Assembly (NCBI RefSeq): GCF_016612535.1
Contig: NZ_JAENXS010000002.1
Coordinates: 558,001 to 622,000, forward strand
Origin: Bradyrhizobium diazoefficiens
GTDB taxonomy: Bacteria; Pseudomonadota; Alphaproteobacteria; Rhizobiales; Xanthobacteraceae
Reading direction: 5' to 3'
DNA length: 64,000 nucleotides
The position numbers and the translations under genes were made by a program. Of the stretch, positions 18,429-27,179 are shown piece after piece (the first letter of the stretch is position 1; each line of letters begins with the position of its first letter). The notes beneath the pieces were generated by a model. That model saw only the letters and a list, made by a program, of their open reading frames with translations. It had not been told where the DNA came from and made no database searches.

Positions 18429-18558
18429 GTGTGGCGCCGGATTCTGCGGCCGGGTGACTGCGGCCGGGTGACCCATTCGAACGTTCCAGCGGAACATTTC
18501 AGCCCGATTCGGACTTCTGCTCACCGCGTCAGCCACAAGGGCCAGCGCGATCCGGACA

Positions 18559-18592
18559 GGCTCAGCTCACCTTTGGTAGGGGGAGCTGAGCC
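18559..18592. terminator. Perfect 10-bp hairpin between small ORF and ntrC end
   Basis: GGCTCAGCTC (18559-18568) and GAGCTGAGCC (18583-18592) form a perfect stem with a 14-nt loop. There is no T-run on either side. It lies 37 bp past the ntrC stop and beyond the plus-strand small ORF, so it could end or stabilise either transcript. Confidence 0.4.
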
Positions 18593-18628
18593 ACCGCCGC
18601 GCAAACGTCTAGCGTTTGTCGCGAGAAA

Positions 18629-20071
18629 CTAACCCCCGCTCCGATACACTTGGATGTCGAGATCCCGGATCTTCTTCCGCAGCGTGTTGCGGTTGAGCCC
18701 AAGCAGGTCGGCGGCGCGGATCTGGTTGCCGCGGGTGGCGGCGAGTGCGGCCGTGAGCAGCGGCACCTCGATCTCTTTCAAGATGCGGTGATAGAGACCC
18801 GGCGGCGGCACGCCGTTCGGGAAGCCCTGGAAGTGCGAGGAGAGATAGGCTTCCACCGCACCACCGAGATTGTCGACGCCCTGCTGGGCTGCGGCACCGG
18901 GGCTGACCGAGGGCGGTGCGAGCTCGCCGTCGATGACGGAGGCCGTGATCACGTCCTGCGGATAGAGCGCGGCGAGACGCCGCGCCAGGTTTTCCAGCTC
19001 GCGCACGTTGCCGGGCCAGCGATGCTGCTTGAGCCGCTCCAGCGCCAGCGAGTCGAGCTTCTTCGGCGGCAGGCCATCCTTCTCGGCGAGCGCGAAGAAG
19101 TGACGGATGAGATCCGGCAAATCCTCGATGCGTTCGCGCAACGGCGGCAACCGCAGCGGCACGACGTTGAGGCGGAAGAACAGATCTTCGCGGAACAGAC
19201 CCTGCTGGATCAGGACGCGCAGATCCTTGTTGGAGGCCGCAACGATCCGCACGTCGGTCTTGATCGGGGTGCGGCCGCCGACGGTGGTGTATTCGCCCTG
19301 CTGGAGCACGCGCAGCAGGCGGGTCTGCGCCTCCATCGGCATGTCGCCGATTTCGTCGAGGAACAGCGTGCCGCCCTCGGCTTGCTCGAACCGGCCGGAG
19401 GCGCGGGTGTTGGCGCCGGTGAAGGCGCCGCGCTCATGGCCGAACAATTCCGACTCGATGAGATCGCGCGGGATCGCCGCCATGTTGACCGCGACGAACG
19501 GGCCGTTGCGGCGCTTGCCGTAATCGTGCAGTGCGCGCGCCACCAATTCCTTGCCGGTGCCGGACTCGCCCGTGATCATCACGGTGAGGTCGGTCTGCAT
19601 CAGGCGCGCGAGCACGCGATAGATTTCCTGCATCGCCGGCGAACGGCCGACCAGCGGGATCGCCTCCATCTCGGCGTCGTCGTCCGGCGTCGAGACCCGC
19701 TCCTTCGGCTCGGCGAGTGCGCGGCCGACGATGGCGATCAGCTCCTTTAGATCGAAGGGCTTTGGCAGATATTCATAGGCGCCGCGCTCGGAGGCGCGGA
19801 TCGCCGTCATGAAGGTGTTTTGCGCGCTCATGACGATGACCGGCAAATTGGGCCGCATCTTCTTGATCCGCGGCAACAGGTCGAAGGCGTTTTCGTCGGG
19901 CATCACCACGTCGGTGATGACGAGATCGCCCTCCCCCTGGCTGACCCAGCGCCACAGCGTCGCGGCATTGCCGGTCAGCCTGACTTCATACCCGGCCCGG
20001 GAAAGCGCCTGGTTGAGAACCGTGCGGATGGCGGTATCGTCATCAGCTACGAGAATGCTACCTGCGGGCAT
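18629..20071 (-). CDS. ntrC: Nitrogen regulation response regulator NtrC (NR(I))
   Basis: Sigma-54-dependent activator of nitrogen-assimilation genes. The 480-residue product has a receiver domain with the phosphoacceptor Asp in [12 protein letters not shown], an AAA+ domain with Walker A GESGTGKE, the full GAFTGA loop ([15 protein letters not shown]), Walker [14 protein letters not shown] and an arginine finger region. A Fis-like HTH ends it ([23 protein letters not shown]). It lies 9 bp after ntrB in the nifR3-ntrBC operon. Targets may include the two GCAC-N7-GTGC boxes at 22340 and 38419. Confidence 0.98.
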   Translation of the reverse strand: MPAGSILVADDDTAIRTVLNQALSRAGYEVRLTGNAATLWRWVSQGEGDLVITDVVMPDENAFDLLPRIKKMRPNLPVIVMSAQNTFMTAIRASERGAYEYLPKPFDLKELIAIVGRALAEPKERVSTPDDDAEMEAIPLVGRSPAMQEIYRVLARLMQTDLTVMITGESGTGKELVARALHDYGKRRNGPFVAVNMAAIPRDLIESELFGHERGAFTGANTRASGRFEQAEGGTLFLDEIGDMPMEAQTRLLRVLQQGEYTTVGGRTPIKTDVRIVAASNKDLRVLIQQGLFREDLFFRLNVVPLRLPPLRERIEDLPDLIRHFFALAEKDGLPPKKLDSLALERLKQHRWPGNVRELENLARRLAALYPQDVITASVIDGELAPPSVSPGAAAQQGVDNLGGAVEAYLSSHFQGFPNGVPPPGLYHRILKEIEVPLLTAALAATRGNQIRAADLLGLNRNTLRKKIRDLDIQVYRSGG

Positions 20072-20080
20072 TGTTAATCC

Positions 20081-21256
20081 TCATTTTGCCCCCTGTGATG
20101 CAGACGACGACTTCCCGGCAGAGCCGTCGCGACTGCTGTGATCTGCGGGTTTGGCCGATGTGGAATACATCGGCATCAGCACGCGGAAGTTGGTCTTGCG
20201 CGGCTGAGACTCGCATTCGATGATGCCCCCGTGATCGCCGACGATCTTGGCGACCAACGCCAGACCGAGCCCGGAGCCTGTCTGCTTGGTGGTCACGAAG
20301 GGGTCGAACAGATTGGGCAGAAGATCGTCCGGCACGCCTGGTCCATTGTCCCTCACGCAGAATTCCAGCGGCAGGGATACCCGGGTTTTTTGACCGGGGA
20401 CTGACAGCCGCACGCCGGGACGAAATGCGGTGGTGAGCTGGATCTCGGCGTCGGGAACGTCGATCAGCGCTTCAGCGGCGTTCTTCACCAGATTGAGGAA
20501 CACCTGGATCAGCTGGTCCTGGTTCGCCAGCACCGGCGGCAGCGACGGATCGTAGTCCTCGACGAAGCGAATGTTGCGGGCAAAGCCCGACTGCGCCAGT
20601 CGCTTCACGTGGTCGAGCACGGAATGGATGTTGACGGGGCCGCGCACCACGGGACGCTCGTCGCCGAACACCTCCATGCGGTCGACCAGCGTGACGATGC
20701 GATCGGCCTCGTCGCAGATCAGGCGGGTCAGCATGCGGTCTTCGGAGGACGCCTGCTGCTCGAGCAACTGCGCCGCGCCACGAATGCCGGAGAGCGGGTT
20801 CTTGATCTCATGCGCGAGCATGGCTGCCAGCGCGATCACCGAGCGCGCGGCGCTGCGATGGGTGAGCTGCCGGTCCATCTTGTCGGCGATGGATCGCTCC
20901 TGGAGCATCACCACGATATGGCCGGGCCGCTCGGTGAGCGGAGCGACATGCAGATCGACCTGGCGGTCGCCGCCCATACGCGGCGTGCCGAGATCGACCT
21001 TGTATTCGTTGACCGCCGCGTTCGACGAGCGCACCTGGTCGATCAGTGCCAGCAAGGGGCTGCCGAACGGCACCAGCTCTTTCAGTGACTGGCGCTTCAG
21101 GAATTGCGTCGAGATATCGAAGAAGGCCTCGGTCGCGATGTTGGCGCCGACGATCTTGCCGTCCGGCCCGATCAGCAGCACGGGATTGGGCAAGGCATCC
21201 AGGATCGCATCGCTGTCGGACGAAACCGGCCGACGATGTTCAGCGGCTGAGCTCAT
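20081..21256 (-). CDS. ntrB: Nitrogen regulation sensor kinase/phosphatase NtrB (NR(II))
   Basis: Soluble kinase and phosphatase of NtrC, controlled by PII. The 391-residue product has a PAS domain (about 15-110), HisKA with [21 protein letters not shown], and HATPase motifs N ([10 protein letters not shown]), G1 (DNGPGVP) and G2 (GSGLGLALV). The start at 21256 overlaps the dusB stop as ATGA, giving translational coupling; a longer start at 21271 is rejected. A Ser/Lys-rich tail of about 20 residues follows the kinase core. Confidence 0.96.
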   Translation of the reverse strand: MSSAAEHRRPVSSDSDAILDALPNPVLLIGPDGKIVGANIATEAFFDISTQFLKRQSLKELVPFGSPLLALIDQVRSSNAAVNEYKVDLGTPRMGGDRQVDLHVAPLTERPGHIVVMLQERSIADKMDRQLTHRSAARSVIALAAMLAHEIKNPLSGIRGAAQLLEQQASSEDRMLTRLICDEADRIVTLVDRMEVFGDERPVVRGPVNIHSVLDHVKRLAQSGFARNIRFVEDYDPSLPPVLANQDQLIQVFLNLVKNAAEALIDVPDAEIQLTTAFRPGVRLSVPGQKTRVSLPLEFCVRDNGPGVPDDLLPNLFDPFVTTKQTGSGLGLALVAKIVGDHGGIIECESQPRKTNFRVLMPMYSTSAKPADHSSRDGSAGKSSSASQGAK

Positions 21257-22287
21257 GCAGCAGCGCTCCATGCAAAGTCGTCGAAAGCATCTTGCAGTGA
21301 CTGGTGAACGAGACGCGGGTCTTCGGAGGTCAGGATCTTCCGGCGCCAGGCTTTCAGCGTTTCGACCGGCGCGCCGCTCGCATCGGCGGCGACATCCAGC
21401 GCCCAGCCAAGATGCTTGCGCGCATGCTTGAGCCCGACGCGCAGGCCGTAGAGCGCGCAGACGCCTTCATAGAGCGTGCGGACATAATGGAGCTGCGTCT
21501 CGAGCGACGGCGTGGCTTCAGCCGCCCCGCCCTTCAGGCGACGACCGATCTGGCCGGGCAACCAGGGCTGGCCCTGTGCACCACGGCCGATCATCACGGC
21601 ATCGGCGCCGGAGGCCTGAAGCGCCGCAAGCGCCTTCTCGTAAGACGTGATGTCGCCGTTGACGACGAGCGGAATGGAGATCGCCTCGCGCACCGCGCGG
21701 ATCGCATCCCAATCGGCCTCGCCCTTGTAGAACTGGCAGCGGGTGCGGCCATGCACGGTGACGAGCATGATGCCGGCGGCTTCCGCGCGGCGCGCCAGCT
21801 CCGGCGCGTTACGGCTGCCGTCGTCCCAGCCGAGTCGCATCTTCAACGTCACCGGCACTTTCACGGCCGCAATCGTTGCCTCGATCAGGCTGACGGCGTG
21901 ATCGAGATCGCGCATCAGGGCCGAGCCCGACTGGCCACCGGTGACGTGGCGGGCCGGACAGCCCATGTTGATATCGATGATGTCGGCGCCCTCGGCCTCG
22001 GCGATCCCAGCGCCTTCCGCCATCCAATGCGCCTCGCAGCCGGCGAGCTGGACCACATGCGGCCCAACCCCGGTCGCTTCGCAGCGCAACCGCGACATGC
22101 GGTGGCCATTGGCGAGTTCATCGCTCGCCGTCATTTCGGAGACGACCAGACCTGCCCCCAGCTCGGCGGCCAGCCGGCGCACGGGCGAGTCCGTCACCCC
22201 CGACATCGGTGCCAGGAAGACCGGGGTAGTGACTTCAATGTCACCTATTTTCAAAGGCTTAGTGCCTGATCCTGCCTGGCCGGTCAC
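21253..22287 (-). CDS. dusB: tRNA-dihydrouridine synthase (NifR3/DusB)
   Basis: FMN-dependent enzyme that reduces uridines in tRNA D-loops; historically NifR3 when encoded before ntrBC. The 344-residue product has [15 protein letters not shown] at the FMN-binding N-terminus, the catalytic cysteine segment [35 protein letters not shown], and [10 protein letters not shown]. The start is a GTG at 22287, as no ATG fits. First gene of the nifR3-ntrBC operon; a GCAC-N7-GTGC box lies 53 bp upstream. Confidence 0.95.
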   Translation of the reverse strand: MTGQAGSGTKPLKIGDIEVTTPVFLAPMSGVTDSPVRRLAAELGAGLVVSEMTASDELANGHRMSRLRCEATGVGPHVVQLAGCEAHWMAEGAGIAEAEGADIIDINMGCPARHVTGGQSGSALMRDLDHAVSLIEATIAAVKVPVTLKMRLGWDDGSRNAPELARRAEAAGIMLVTVHGRTRCQFYKGEADWDAIRAVREAISIPLVVNGDITSYEKALAALQASGADAVMIGRGAQGQPWLPGQIGRRLKGGAAEATPSLETQLHYVRTLYEGVCALYGLRVGLKHARKHLGWALDVAADASGAPVETLKAWRRKILTSEDPRLVHQSLQDAFDDFAWSAAA

Positions 22288-22339
22288 AGTGGTCTCGTTG
22301 ACTGGCAGGGCCTCATCGCGCCTGCCTGACCTATCTTGC

Positions 22340-22354
22340 GCACAATTCTTGTGC
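22340..22354. promoter_or_regulatory. NtrC-type box (GCAC-N7-GTGC) upstream of nifR3-ntrBC
   Basis: GCACAATTCTTGTGC has perfect six-base arms and an AT-rich centre, matching the GCAC-N7-GTGC spacing of NtrC sites. It lies 53-67 bp upstream of the dusB start codon. NtrC autoregulation of this operon is known in related bacteria, so an autoregulatory site is the simplest reading. Confidence 0.5.
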
Positions 22355-22408
22355 AGTCAAGCGTCATGCCTACAGTTTAGACAGTTCTGCAAATCTTTCA
22401 AGTGCAGT

Positions 22409-22454
22409 GCAGCAAAATGCTGAATCCCACAATCCGGGGAAACCCCCTTTTTTT
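22409..22454 (+). terminator. Terminator-like hairpins upstream of ispDF
   Basis: A small hairpin CAGCA-AAA-TGCTG is followed by GGGG-AAA-CCCC and seven T residues (22436-22454), ending about 80 bp before the ispDF ATG on the plus strand. No plus-strand gene precedes it, so it may block spurious antisense transcription from the ntr operon side or act as a leader attenuator. The stem is short. Confidence 0.3.
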
Positions 22455-22534
22455 GCGGGCCTGCCGTGCTAGAGGCATGCCGGCTAATCACCCCACTCCC
22501 GACGCTTCCCTTAGCAATTGAATATTTGAGTCCT

Positions 22535-23746
22535 ATGGCGAAATCACAGCGCACCGCAGTCGTTCTTGTCGCGGCCGGACGTGGCCTGCGCGCAGGCGCC
22601 GGCGGCCCGAAGCAATATCGTGAGATCGGCGGCGTGCCGGTGATCTTCCGCGCCATGGAAGCCTTCAGCACCCATCCCGATGTGTTCGCGGTGCAGCCGG
22701 TGGTGAACCCCGACGACAGCGCGATGTTCACGGCAGCGGTCGCAGGCCTCAAGCACGAGGCACCCACCAATGGCGGCACGACGCGTCAGGCTTCGGTGCT
22801 CGCCGGTCTCGAAGCGCTCGCCAAGCACGAGCCCGACATCGTCCTGATCCACGACGCCGCGCGTCCCTTCGTCTCGGCAGGCGTGATCTCGCGCGCGATC
22901 GAGGCGGCAAGCCGCACGGGCGCGGCAATCCCCGTCGTCCCCGTGACCGACACCATCAAGGTGACGAGCGAAGACGGCAACGTCGCGGACACGCCGGACC
23001 GGGCACGCTTGCGAATCGCCCAGACGCCGCAATCTTTTCGTTTCGATGTCATCCTCGAAGCGCATCGTCGCGCGGCAAAGCAAGGCCGCAGCGATTTTAC
23101 CGATGATGCCGCGATCGCCGAATGGGCGGGATTGACGGTTGCGACCTTTGAAGGCGATGTTGCCAACATGAAGCTCACCACCCCCGAGGATTTCGTGCGC
23201 GAGGAAGCGCGCCTGGCCAGCCTGCTCGGCGATATCAGGACCGGCACGGGCTACGACGTGCACGCCTTCGGCGAGGGCGACCACGTCATGATCTGCGGCG
23301 TGCGCGTGCCGCACACCAGGGGCTTTTTGGCGCATTCCGACGGCGATGTCGGCCTTCATGCGCTGGTGGATGCCATCCTCGGCGCGCTCGCCGACGGCGA
23401 CATCGGCTCGCACTTCCCGCCGAGCAACGCGAAATGGAAGGGCGCCTCCTCCGACCAGTTTTTGAAATACGCCATCGAGCGCGTGACCCTGCGCGGCGGC
23501 CGCATCGCCAATCTCGAAGTGACGATGATCTGCGAGCGGCCGAAGATCGGCCCCTTGCGCGACACCATGCGCGCGCGCATCGCCGAGATCTCCGGCGTTG
23601 ACATCTCCCGCGTCGCGGTGAAGGCGACCACCAGCGAGCGGCTCGGCTTCACCGGCCGCGAGGAAGGCATCGCGGCCACTGCGAGTGCCACCATCCGTCT
23701 CCCGTTTAATGAAAAGACTTTCAACGACAAGACTTGGAGCGTCTAG
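22535..23746 (+). CDS. ispDF: Bifunctional MEP-pathway enzyme IspDF
   Basis: Fusion of 2-C-methyl-D-erythritol 4-phosphate cytidylyltransferase (IspD, about 1-230) and MECDP synthase (IspF, about 235-395), steps three and five of isoprenoid precursor synthesis. IspD shows [18 protein letters not shown] (CTP loop) and HDAARPFV. IspF shows [13 protein letters not shown] with the metal ligands Asp/His, [18 protein letters not shown] and a C-terminal [18 protein letters not shown]. The start MAKSQRT at 22535 fits the usual length of about 400 residues. Only 3 bp separate it from the CinA-family gene. Confidence 0.97.
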   Translation: MAKSQRTAVVLVAAGRGLRAGAGGPKQYREIGGVPVIFRAMEAFSTHPDVFAVQPVVNPDDSAMFTAAVAGLKHEAPTNGGTTRQASVLAGLEALAKHEPDIVLIHDAARPFVSAGVISRAIEAASRTGAAIPVVPVTDTIKVTSEDGNVADTPDRARLRIAQTPQSFRFDVILEAHRRAAKQGRSDFTDDAAIAEWAGLTVATFEGDVANMKLTTPEDFVREEARLASLLGDIRTGTGYDVHAFGEGDHVMICGVRVPHTRGFLAHSDGDVGLHALVDAILGALADGDIGSHFPPSNAKWKGASSDQFLKYAIERVTLRGGRIANLEVTMICERPKIGPLRDTMRARIAEISGVDISRVAVKATTSERLGFTGREEGIAATASATIRLPFNEKTFNDKTWSV

Positions 23747-23749
23747 GTC

Positions 23750-24361
23750 ATGGGCGGCAGCGACGCACGCGCCCTCTCCCGCTCGCTGCTCGATTTGTGC
23801 CGGATGCGCAAGCTGACGATCGCCACGGCGGAGTCCTGTACCGGCGGCCTCGTCGCCGGAGCCCTGACCGACATCCCCGGCTCTTCTGACGTCATCGACC
23901 GCGGCTTCGTCACCTATTCCAACGACGCCAAACGCGCGATGTTAGGGGTCGAGGCCGGCACGCTCACCAATTTCGGCGCCGTCAGCAAGGAGACCGCGAT
24001 CGCCATGGCGATCGGTGCTCTGGAGCGGGCCGGTGTCGACCTTGCGGTTGCCATCACCGGCATTGCCGGCCCCGGGGGCGCCACCCCCGGCAAGCCGGTT
24101 GGGCTGGTGCATTTCGCCGTCGCCGCGCGCGATGGCCGCATCGTTCATCGCGAGCAGCGTTTCGGCGCGATCGGCCGCACGACCGTGCGGCAACGCTCAG
24201 TTGTCGAGGCGCTGCGCATGCTGATGGATCTTGCCCGTGGCCCGCAAGCTGCGACCAAGCCGCGCCGCCCTGCCGCGGCAACCCGCCTGCGTCCGCGCGT
24301 GACACGCTCGCCGCGTCGTCACGTCGTGAAGCGCCGGACCCCGCGGTCACCGCGCGGGTGA
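23750..24361 (+). CDS. CinA C-terminal family protein (nicotinamide-nucleotide amidohydrolase PncC)
   Basis: Predicted NMN deamidase recycling nicotinamide mononucleotide. The 203-residue product is a stand-alone CinA C-terminal domain: ATAESCTGGLVAGALTDIPGSS, FVTYSNDAKRAMLGV, AVAITGIAGPGGATPGKPVGLV. After about residue 160 comes an arginine/proline-rich basic tail (RPAAATRLRPRVTRSPRRH) that is not part of the enzyme core and may bind nucleic acid or be lineage-specific. It is co-transcribed with ispDF. Its end overlaps a convergent small gene by 15 nt. Confidence 0.92.
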   Translation: MGGSDARALSRSLLDLCRMRKLTIATAESCTGGLVAGALTDIPGSSDVIDRGFVTYSNDAKRAMLGVEAGTLTNFGAVSKETAIAMAIGALERAGVDLAVAITGIAGPGGATPGKPVGLVHFAVAARDGRIVHREQRFGAIGRTTVRQRSVVEALRMLMDLARGPQAATKPRRPAAATRLRPRVTRSPRRHVVKRRTPRSPRG

Positions 24362-24565
24362 ACAATCCCGTAGCCCGGGTGAGCGAAGCGACGCCGCTCT
24401 CGCGTCCGGATGCATGACCGGGAGCTTTTGCTCAATCGCCTTCGCAAGCACCGTTCCTGTGGTGCGGCCAAGCTCTTTTGCGATCATCGTGATCGGCTTG
24501 GTGCCAGCGAGTTGCCTGAGCTTGCTGAGCTCTTCCTCGCTCCACGATTGTTTCCAGCGCGCCAT
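24347..24565 (-). CDS. Small putative DNA-binding protein (SANT/HTH-like)
   Basis: A 72-residue protein: MARWKQSWSEEELSKLRQLA resembles the WxxEE start of Myb/SANT or GcrA-type helices, followed by ITMIAKELGRTTGTVLAKA, a plausible recognition helix-turn-helix. Function is unknown. The last about 20 residues (AASLRSPGLRDCSPAR) are encoded by a GTAGCCCGGGTGAGCGAAGCG-type intergenic repeat at 24370-24390, which suggests the repeat replaced the native 3' end. Convergent with the CinA gene. Confidence 0.6.
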   Translation of the reverse strand: MARWKQSWSEEELSKLRQLAGTKPITMIAKELGRTTGTVLAKAIEQKLPVMHPDARAASLRSPGLRDCSPAR

Positions 24566-24998
24566 ATCCCCTGGTCCCACTCCGAAAAGCCCCGCGCCCG
24601 ACTCGCATTGTAGTTGAATATGCCGCGAAAGGCCCGTTGTTCGGGGGTGTCGCTAAGGCGACGGGGGCAATAGTGCATCGCTCCCCGGGGAGAGCTCGGC
24701 ATAAGCCGTCAACCCACTGCGCAGGGAAGGCCGTGTGTTAGGCTTCACCTGTATGCCGCTGTGCAGCCTCTTGTAGCGCAACCTTCGCACAGTGGACCGC
24801 GGGTGCCAGCCGGTGCCCGGTCTTCCCTGCGCCCTCTGACAAAAGAGGGCGACACGACGAAGCAAAGCTCGGGCGAAATGAGCCGCGAGGGTGCGAGACT
24901 ATGTCTGCGCTCGGGACGCGAGGTGGTCGTGAACGGCATTTCCTCATGCTCTGTCGCGTCCGCAATGACGGGGGAGAGAGCGTGCCAGACCGGAAAGA
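24566..24998. other. Intergenic region, 433 bp, mostly a structured repeat
   Basis: No protein gene is supported. The bulk, about 24677-24900, is a repeat-like structured element described separately. The right end (24965-24980) repeats the ATGACGGGGGAGAGAG end of the palindromic element at 9876-9962. Confidence 0.6.
24677..24900 (+). ncRNA. Candidate structured repeat/ncRNA element
   Basis: Nested stems are visible. Outer: GCGCAGGGAAGGCCG (24719-24733) pairs with CGGTCTTCCCTGCGC (24818-24832), the one difference being a G-U pair on the plus strand. Inner: CCGCTGTGC (24756-24764) pairs with GCACAGTGG (24787-24795), again with one G-U. Next to it, GCCCTC-TGACAAAA-GAGGGC (24831-24850) makes a perfect hairpin. 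Flanking text (CGGCATAAGCCGT before, CTCGGGCGAAATGAGCCGCGAG after) resembles an intergenic family I recall as recurring in Bradyrhizobium and Rhodopseudomonas. The boundaries are approximate and the strand is inferred from the wobble pairs. Confidence 0.5.
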
Positions 24999-25481
24999 CT
25001 ACGACGACGCCAGCTTCGGCCGGCCGTAGATCGCGTCGGCGCGTTTCTCAAAGGCGGTGGAGAAGCGGGCGAATGCGGCATCGAACATCGAGCCCATCAA
25101 CAGCGCCAGCATGCGGCTCTTGAACTCGTAGGCGAGGAAGAAACCGACGTCGCAGACGTCATTACCATCCTGTTGCCCCTTGGGCTCGAACGTCCAGCGG
25201 TTTTCCAGATTACTGAACGGACCTTGCAGATATTCGACGAGAATCTTCAGATTGGCGCGATCGAGCGTCACGCGGCTGGTGAAGGATTCCTTGACCAGCT
25301 TGAACGACACCGTCATGTCGGCGACCAGCACCTCGGTGCCATCGGGCTTTGCCATGCGCTGGCGGATCTTCAGCGCGCTGCACAGCGGCACGAATTCCGG
25401 ATAGCGCTCGACGTCGCCGACCAGATCAAACATCTTGGATGCGCTGTGATTGACACGGCGCTTGCTCGAAAATTTGGGCAT
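24999..25481 (-). CDS. RatA/COQ10 family START-domain protein
   Basis: A 160-residue START-fold protein of the ubiquinone-binding COQ10 type, annotated elsewhere as RatA toxin. Motifs: HSASKMFDLVGDVERYPEFVPLC at the N-terminus, DMTVSFKLVKESFTSRV, and LQGPFSNLENRWTF. The alphaproteobacterial role is more likely in quinone handling than toxicity, since no RatB antitoxin partner is adjacent. It lies 6 bp after lipA on the same strand, a conserved pairing in this class. Confidence 0.9.
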   Translation of the reverse strand: MPKFSSKRRVNHSASKMFDLVGDVERYPEFVPLCSALKIRQRMAKPDGTEVLVADMTVSFKLVKESFTSRVTLDRANLKILVEYLQGPFSNLENRWTFEPKGQQDGNDVCDVGFFLAYEFKSRMLALLMGSMFDAAFARFSTAFEKRADAIYGRPKLASS

Positions 25482-25487
25482 ATCAGT

Positions 25488-26444
25488 TCAGCGCGCGGTC
25501 GCGGCCCGCGCAGCCTTCAGTCTCGCAAAGTCCTCGCCGGCGTGATGCGAGGAACGGGTGAGCGGGCTCGCCGACACCATCAGGAATCCCTTGGTGTAGG
25601 CGACCTTTTCGTAGGACGAGAACTCGTCCGGCGGCACGTAGCGCATCACGGCGTGATGCTTGCGGGTCGGCTGGAGGTATTGCCCGACGGTCAGGAAATC
25701 GACGTCGGCCGAGCGCAGATCGTCCATCACCTGCTGCACCTCGTGGCGCTCCTCGCCGAGGCCGACCATGATGCCGGACTTGGTGAAGATGGTGGGATCG
25801 AGCTCCTTGACCCGCTGCAACAGCCGGATCGAGTGGAAATAGCGCGCGCCGGGCCGCACCGTCAGATAACGCGACGGCACGGTCTCGAGATTGTGGTTGA
25901 AGACGTCGGGCCTGGCCGCGACGACAACCTCCAGCGCCCCGTCCTTGCGCAGGAAGTCGGGCGTCAGGATCTCGATCGTGGTCGAGGGACAGGCTGCCCG
26001 GATCGCGCGGATGGTCTGGGCGAAATGCTCGGCACCGCCGTCGGTGAGATCATCGCGGTCAACCGAGGTGATGACGACGTGGGCGAGGCCAAGCTTGGCC
26101 ACGGCCTCGGCGACGTTCTGCGGCTCGGCGGCATCCAGCGCATTGGGCAGCCCGGTCTTGACGTTGCAGAACGCGCACGCCCGGGTGCAGGTGTCACCCA
26201 TGATCATGAAGGTGGCGTGCTTCTTGTCCCAGCACTCGCCGATGTTCGGGCAGCCCGCCTCCTCGCACACCGTGTGCAGGCCGTTGGCGCGCACGATATT
26301 GCGGGTGTCGGCATAGCCGCGGGTGTTGGGCGCGCGCACGCGGATCCAGTCCGGCTTCGGCGGCGAAGCGGAATCGGGGCGGTTCACCTTTTCAGGGTGA
26401 CGCGGGCGCAACGGGTTCGAGATGGTGTCGACAATAACGACCAT
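25488..26444 (-). CDS. lipA: Lipoyl synthase
   Basis: Radical-SAM enzyme that inserts two sulfurs into octanoyl groups on lipoate-dependent enzymes. The 318-residue product has the auxiliary cluster cysteines C60, C65 and C71 in [15 protein letters not shown], the SAM cluster C86, C90 and C93 in CTRACAFC, and the C-terminal serine motif RSSHHA, here with His where Tyr is common. [12 protein letters not shown] and the [10 protein letters not shown] region are family-typical. First gene of a two-gene operon with the COQ10-like gene. Confidence 0.97.
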   Translation of the reverse strand: MVVIVDTISNPLRPRHPEKVNRPDSASPPKPDWIRVRAPNTRGYADTRNIVRANGLHTVCEEAGCPNIGECWDKKHATFMIMGDTCTRACAFCNVKTGLPNALDAAEPQNVAEAVAKLGLAHVVITSVDRDDLTDGGAEHFAQTIRAIRAACPSTTIEILTPDFLRKDGALEVVVAARPDVFNHNLETVPSRYLTVRPGARYFHSIRLLQRVKELDPTIFTKSGIMVGLGEERHEVQQVMDDLRSADVDFLTVGQYLQPTRKHHAVMRYVPPDEFSSYEKVAYTKGFLMVSASPLTRSSHHAGEDFARLKAARAATAR

Positions 26445-26574
26445 GGGCTGTCCGGTCTGTTCAGGTCCTACCTAGTCGGTCTGGCTGCCTGCCGCAACCC
26501 GGCTCGCCCTGCTTCAGGGAACATGGCAGATATGGGCAATATCCTGCTCCGTTCTCAGGCGATTCTCAGCTCGA

Positions 26575-27177
26575 ATGGCTCCAGTCTCGAAGACCTCTAC
26601 CCCGCGGCTCGGCAAGCGGCTGACGCGTGCCTTTTTCGGACGCAGCGTCCACGAGGTCGCGCCCGATTTGATCGGTGCGACCATGCTGGTCGACGGCGTC
26701 GGCGGGATCATCGTTGAGGTCGAGGCCTATCATCATACCGAGCCGGCGGCGCATTCCTACAACGGCCCGACGCCGCGGAACCGGATCATGTTCGGTCCGC
26801 CCGGCTACGTCTATGTCTACCGCTCCTACGGCATCCACTGGTGCATCAACTTCGTCTGCGAGGAGCAAGGCTCGGCCGCCGCCGTGCTGATCCGCGCGCT
26901 GGAGCCGACGCATGGCCTGGCCACGATGCGCCGCCGTCGCCATCTCCAGGATTTGCACGCGCTGTGCTCGGGCCCGGGCAAGCTCACGGAAGCGCTCGGC
27001 ATCACCATCGCCCACAACACGCTGCCGCTGGATCGGCCGCCGATCGCGCTGCATGCGCGGTCGGCCGATTTGGAGGTGGCGGCGGGCATCCGGATCGGCA
27101 TCACCAAGGCCGTCGAGCTGCCCTGGCGCTACGGCGTCAAAGGCTCGAAATTCCTCAGCAAGCCGTTTCCCAAATAG
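26575..27177 (+). CDS. DNA-3-methyladenine glycosylase (AAG/MPG family)
   Basis: Base-excision repair glycosylase removing alkylated purines. The 200-residue product has [33 protein letters not shown], containing the catalytic Glu and the Tyr of the base-intercalation region, then [26 protein letters not shown] and the C-terminal [14 protein letters not shown]. Length matches bacterial members. Convergent with valS with only 2 bp between stops. Confidence 0.94.
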   Translation: MAPVSKTSTPRLGKRLTRAFFGRSVHEVAPDLIGATMLVDGVGGIIVEVEAYHHTEPAAHSYNGPTPRNRIMFGPPGYVYVYRSYGIHWCINFVCEEQGSAAAVLIRALEPTHGLATMRRRRHLQDLHALCSGPGKLTEALGITIAHNTLPLDRPPIALHARSADLEVAAGIRIGITKAVELPWRYGVKGSKFLSKPFPK

Positions 27178-27179
27178 GC

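Noticed and set aside
24999..25481. RatA toxin of a toxin-antitoxin pair
   Set aside because: No ratB-like partner is adjacent. The lipA neighbour and COQ10-type motifs point to quinone handling.
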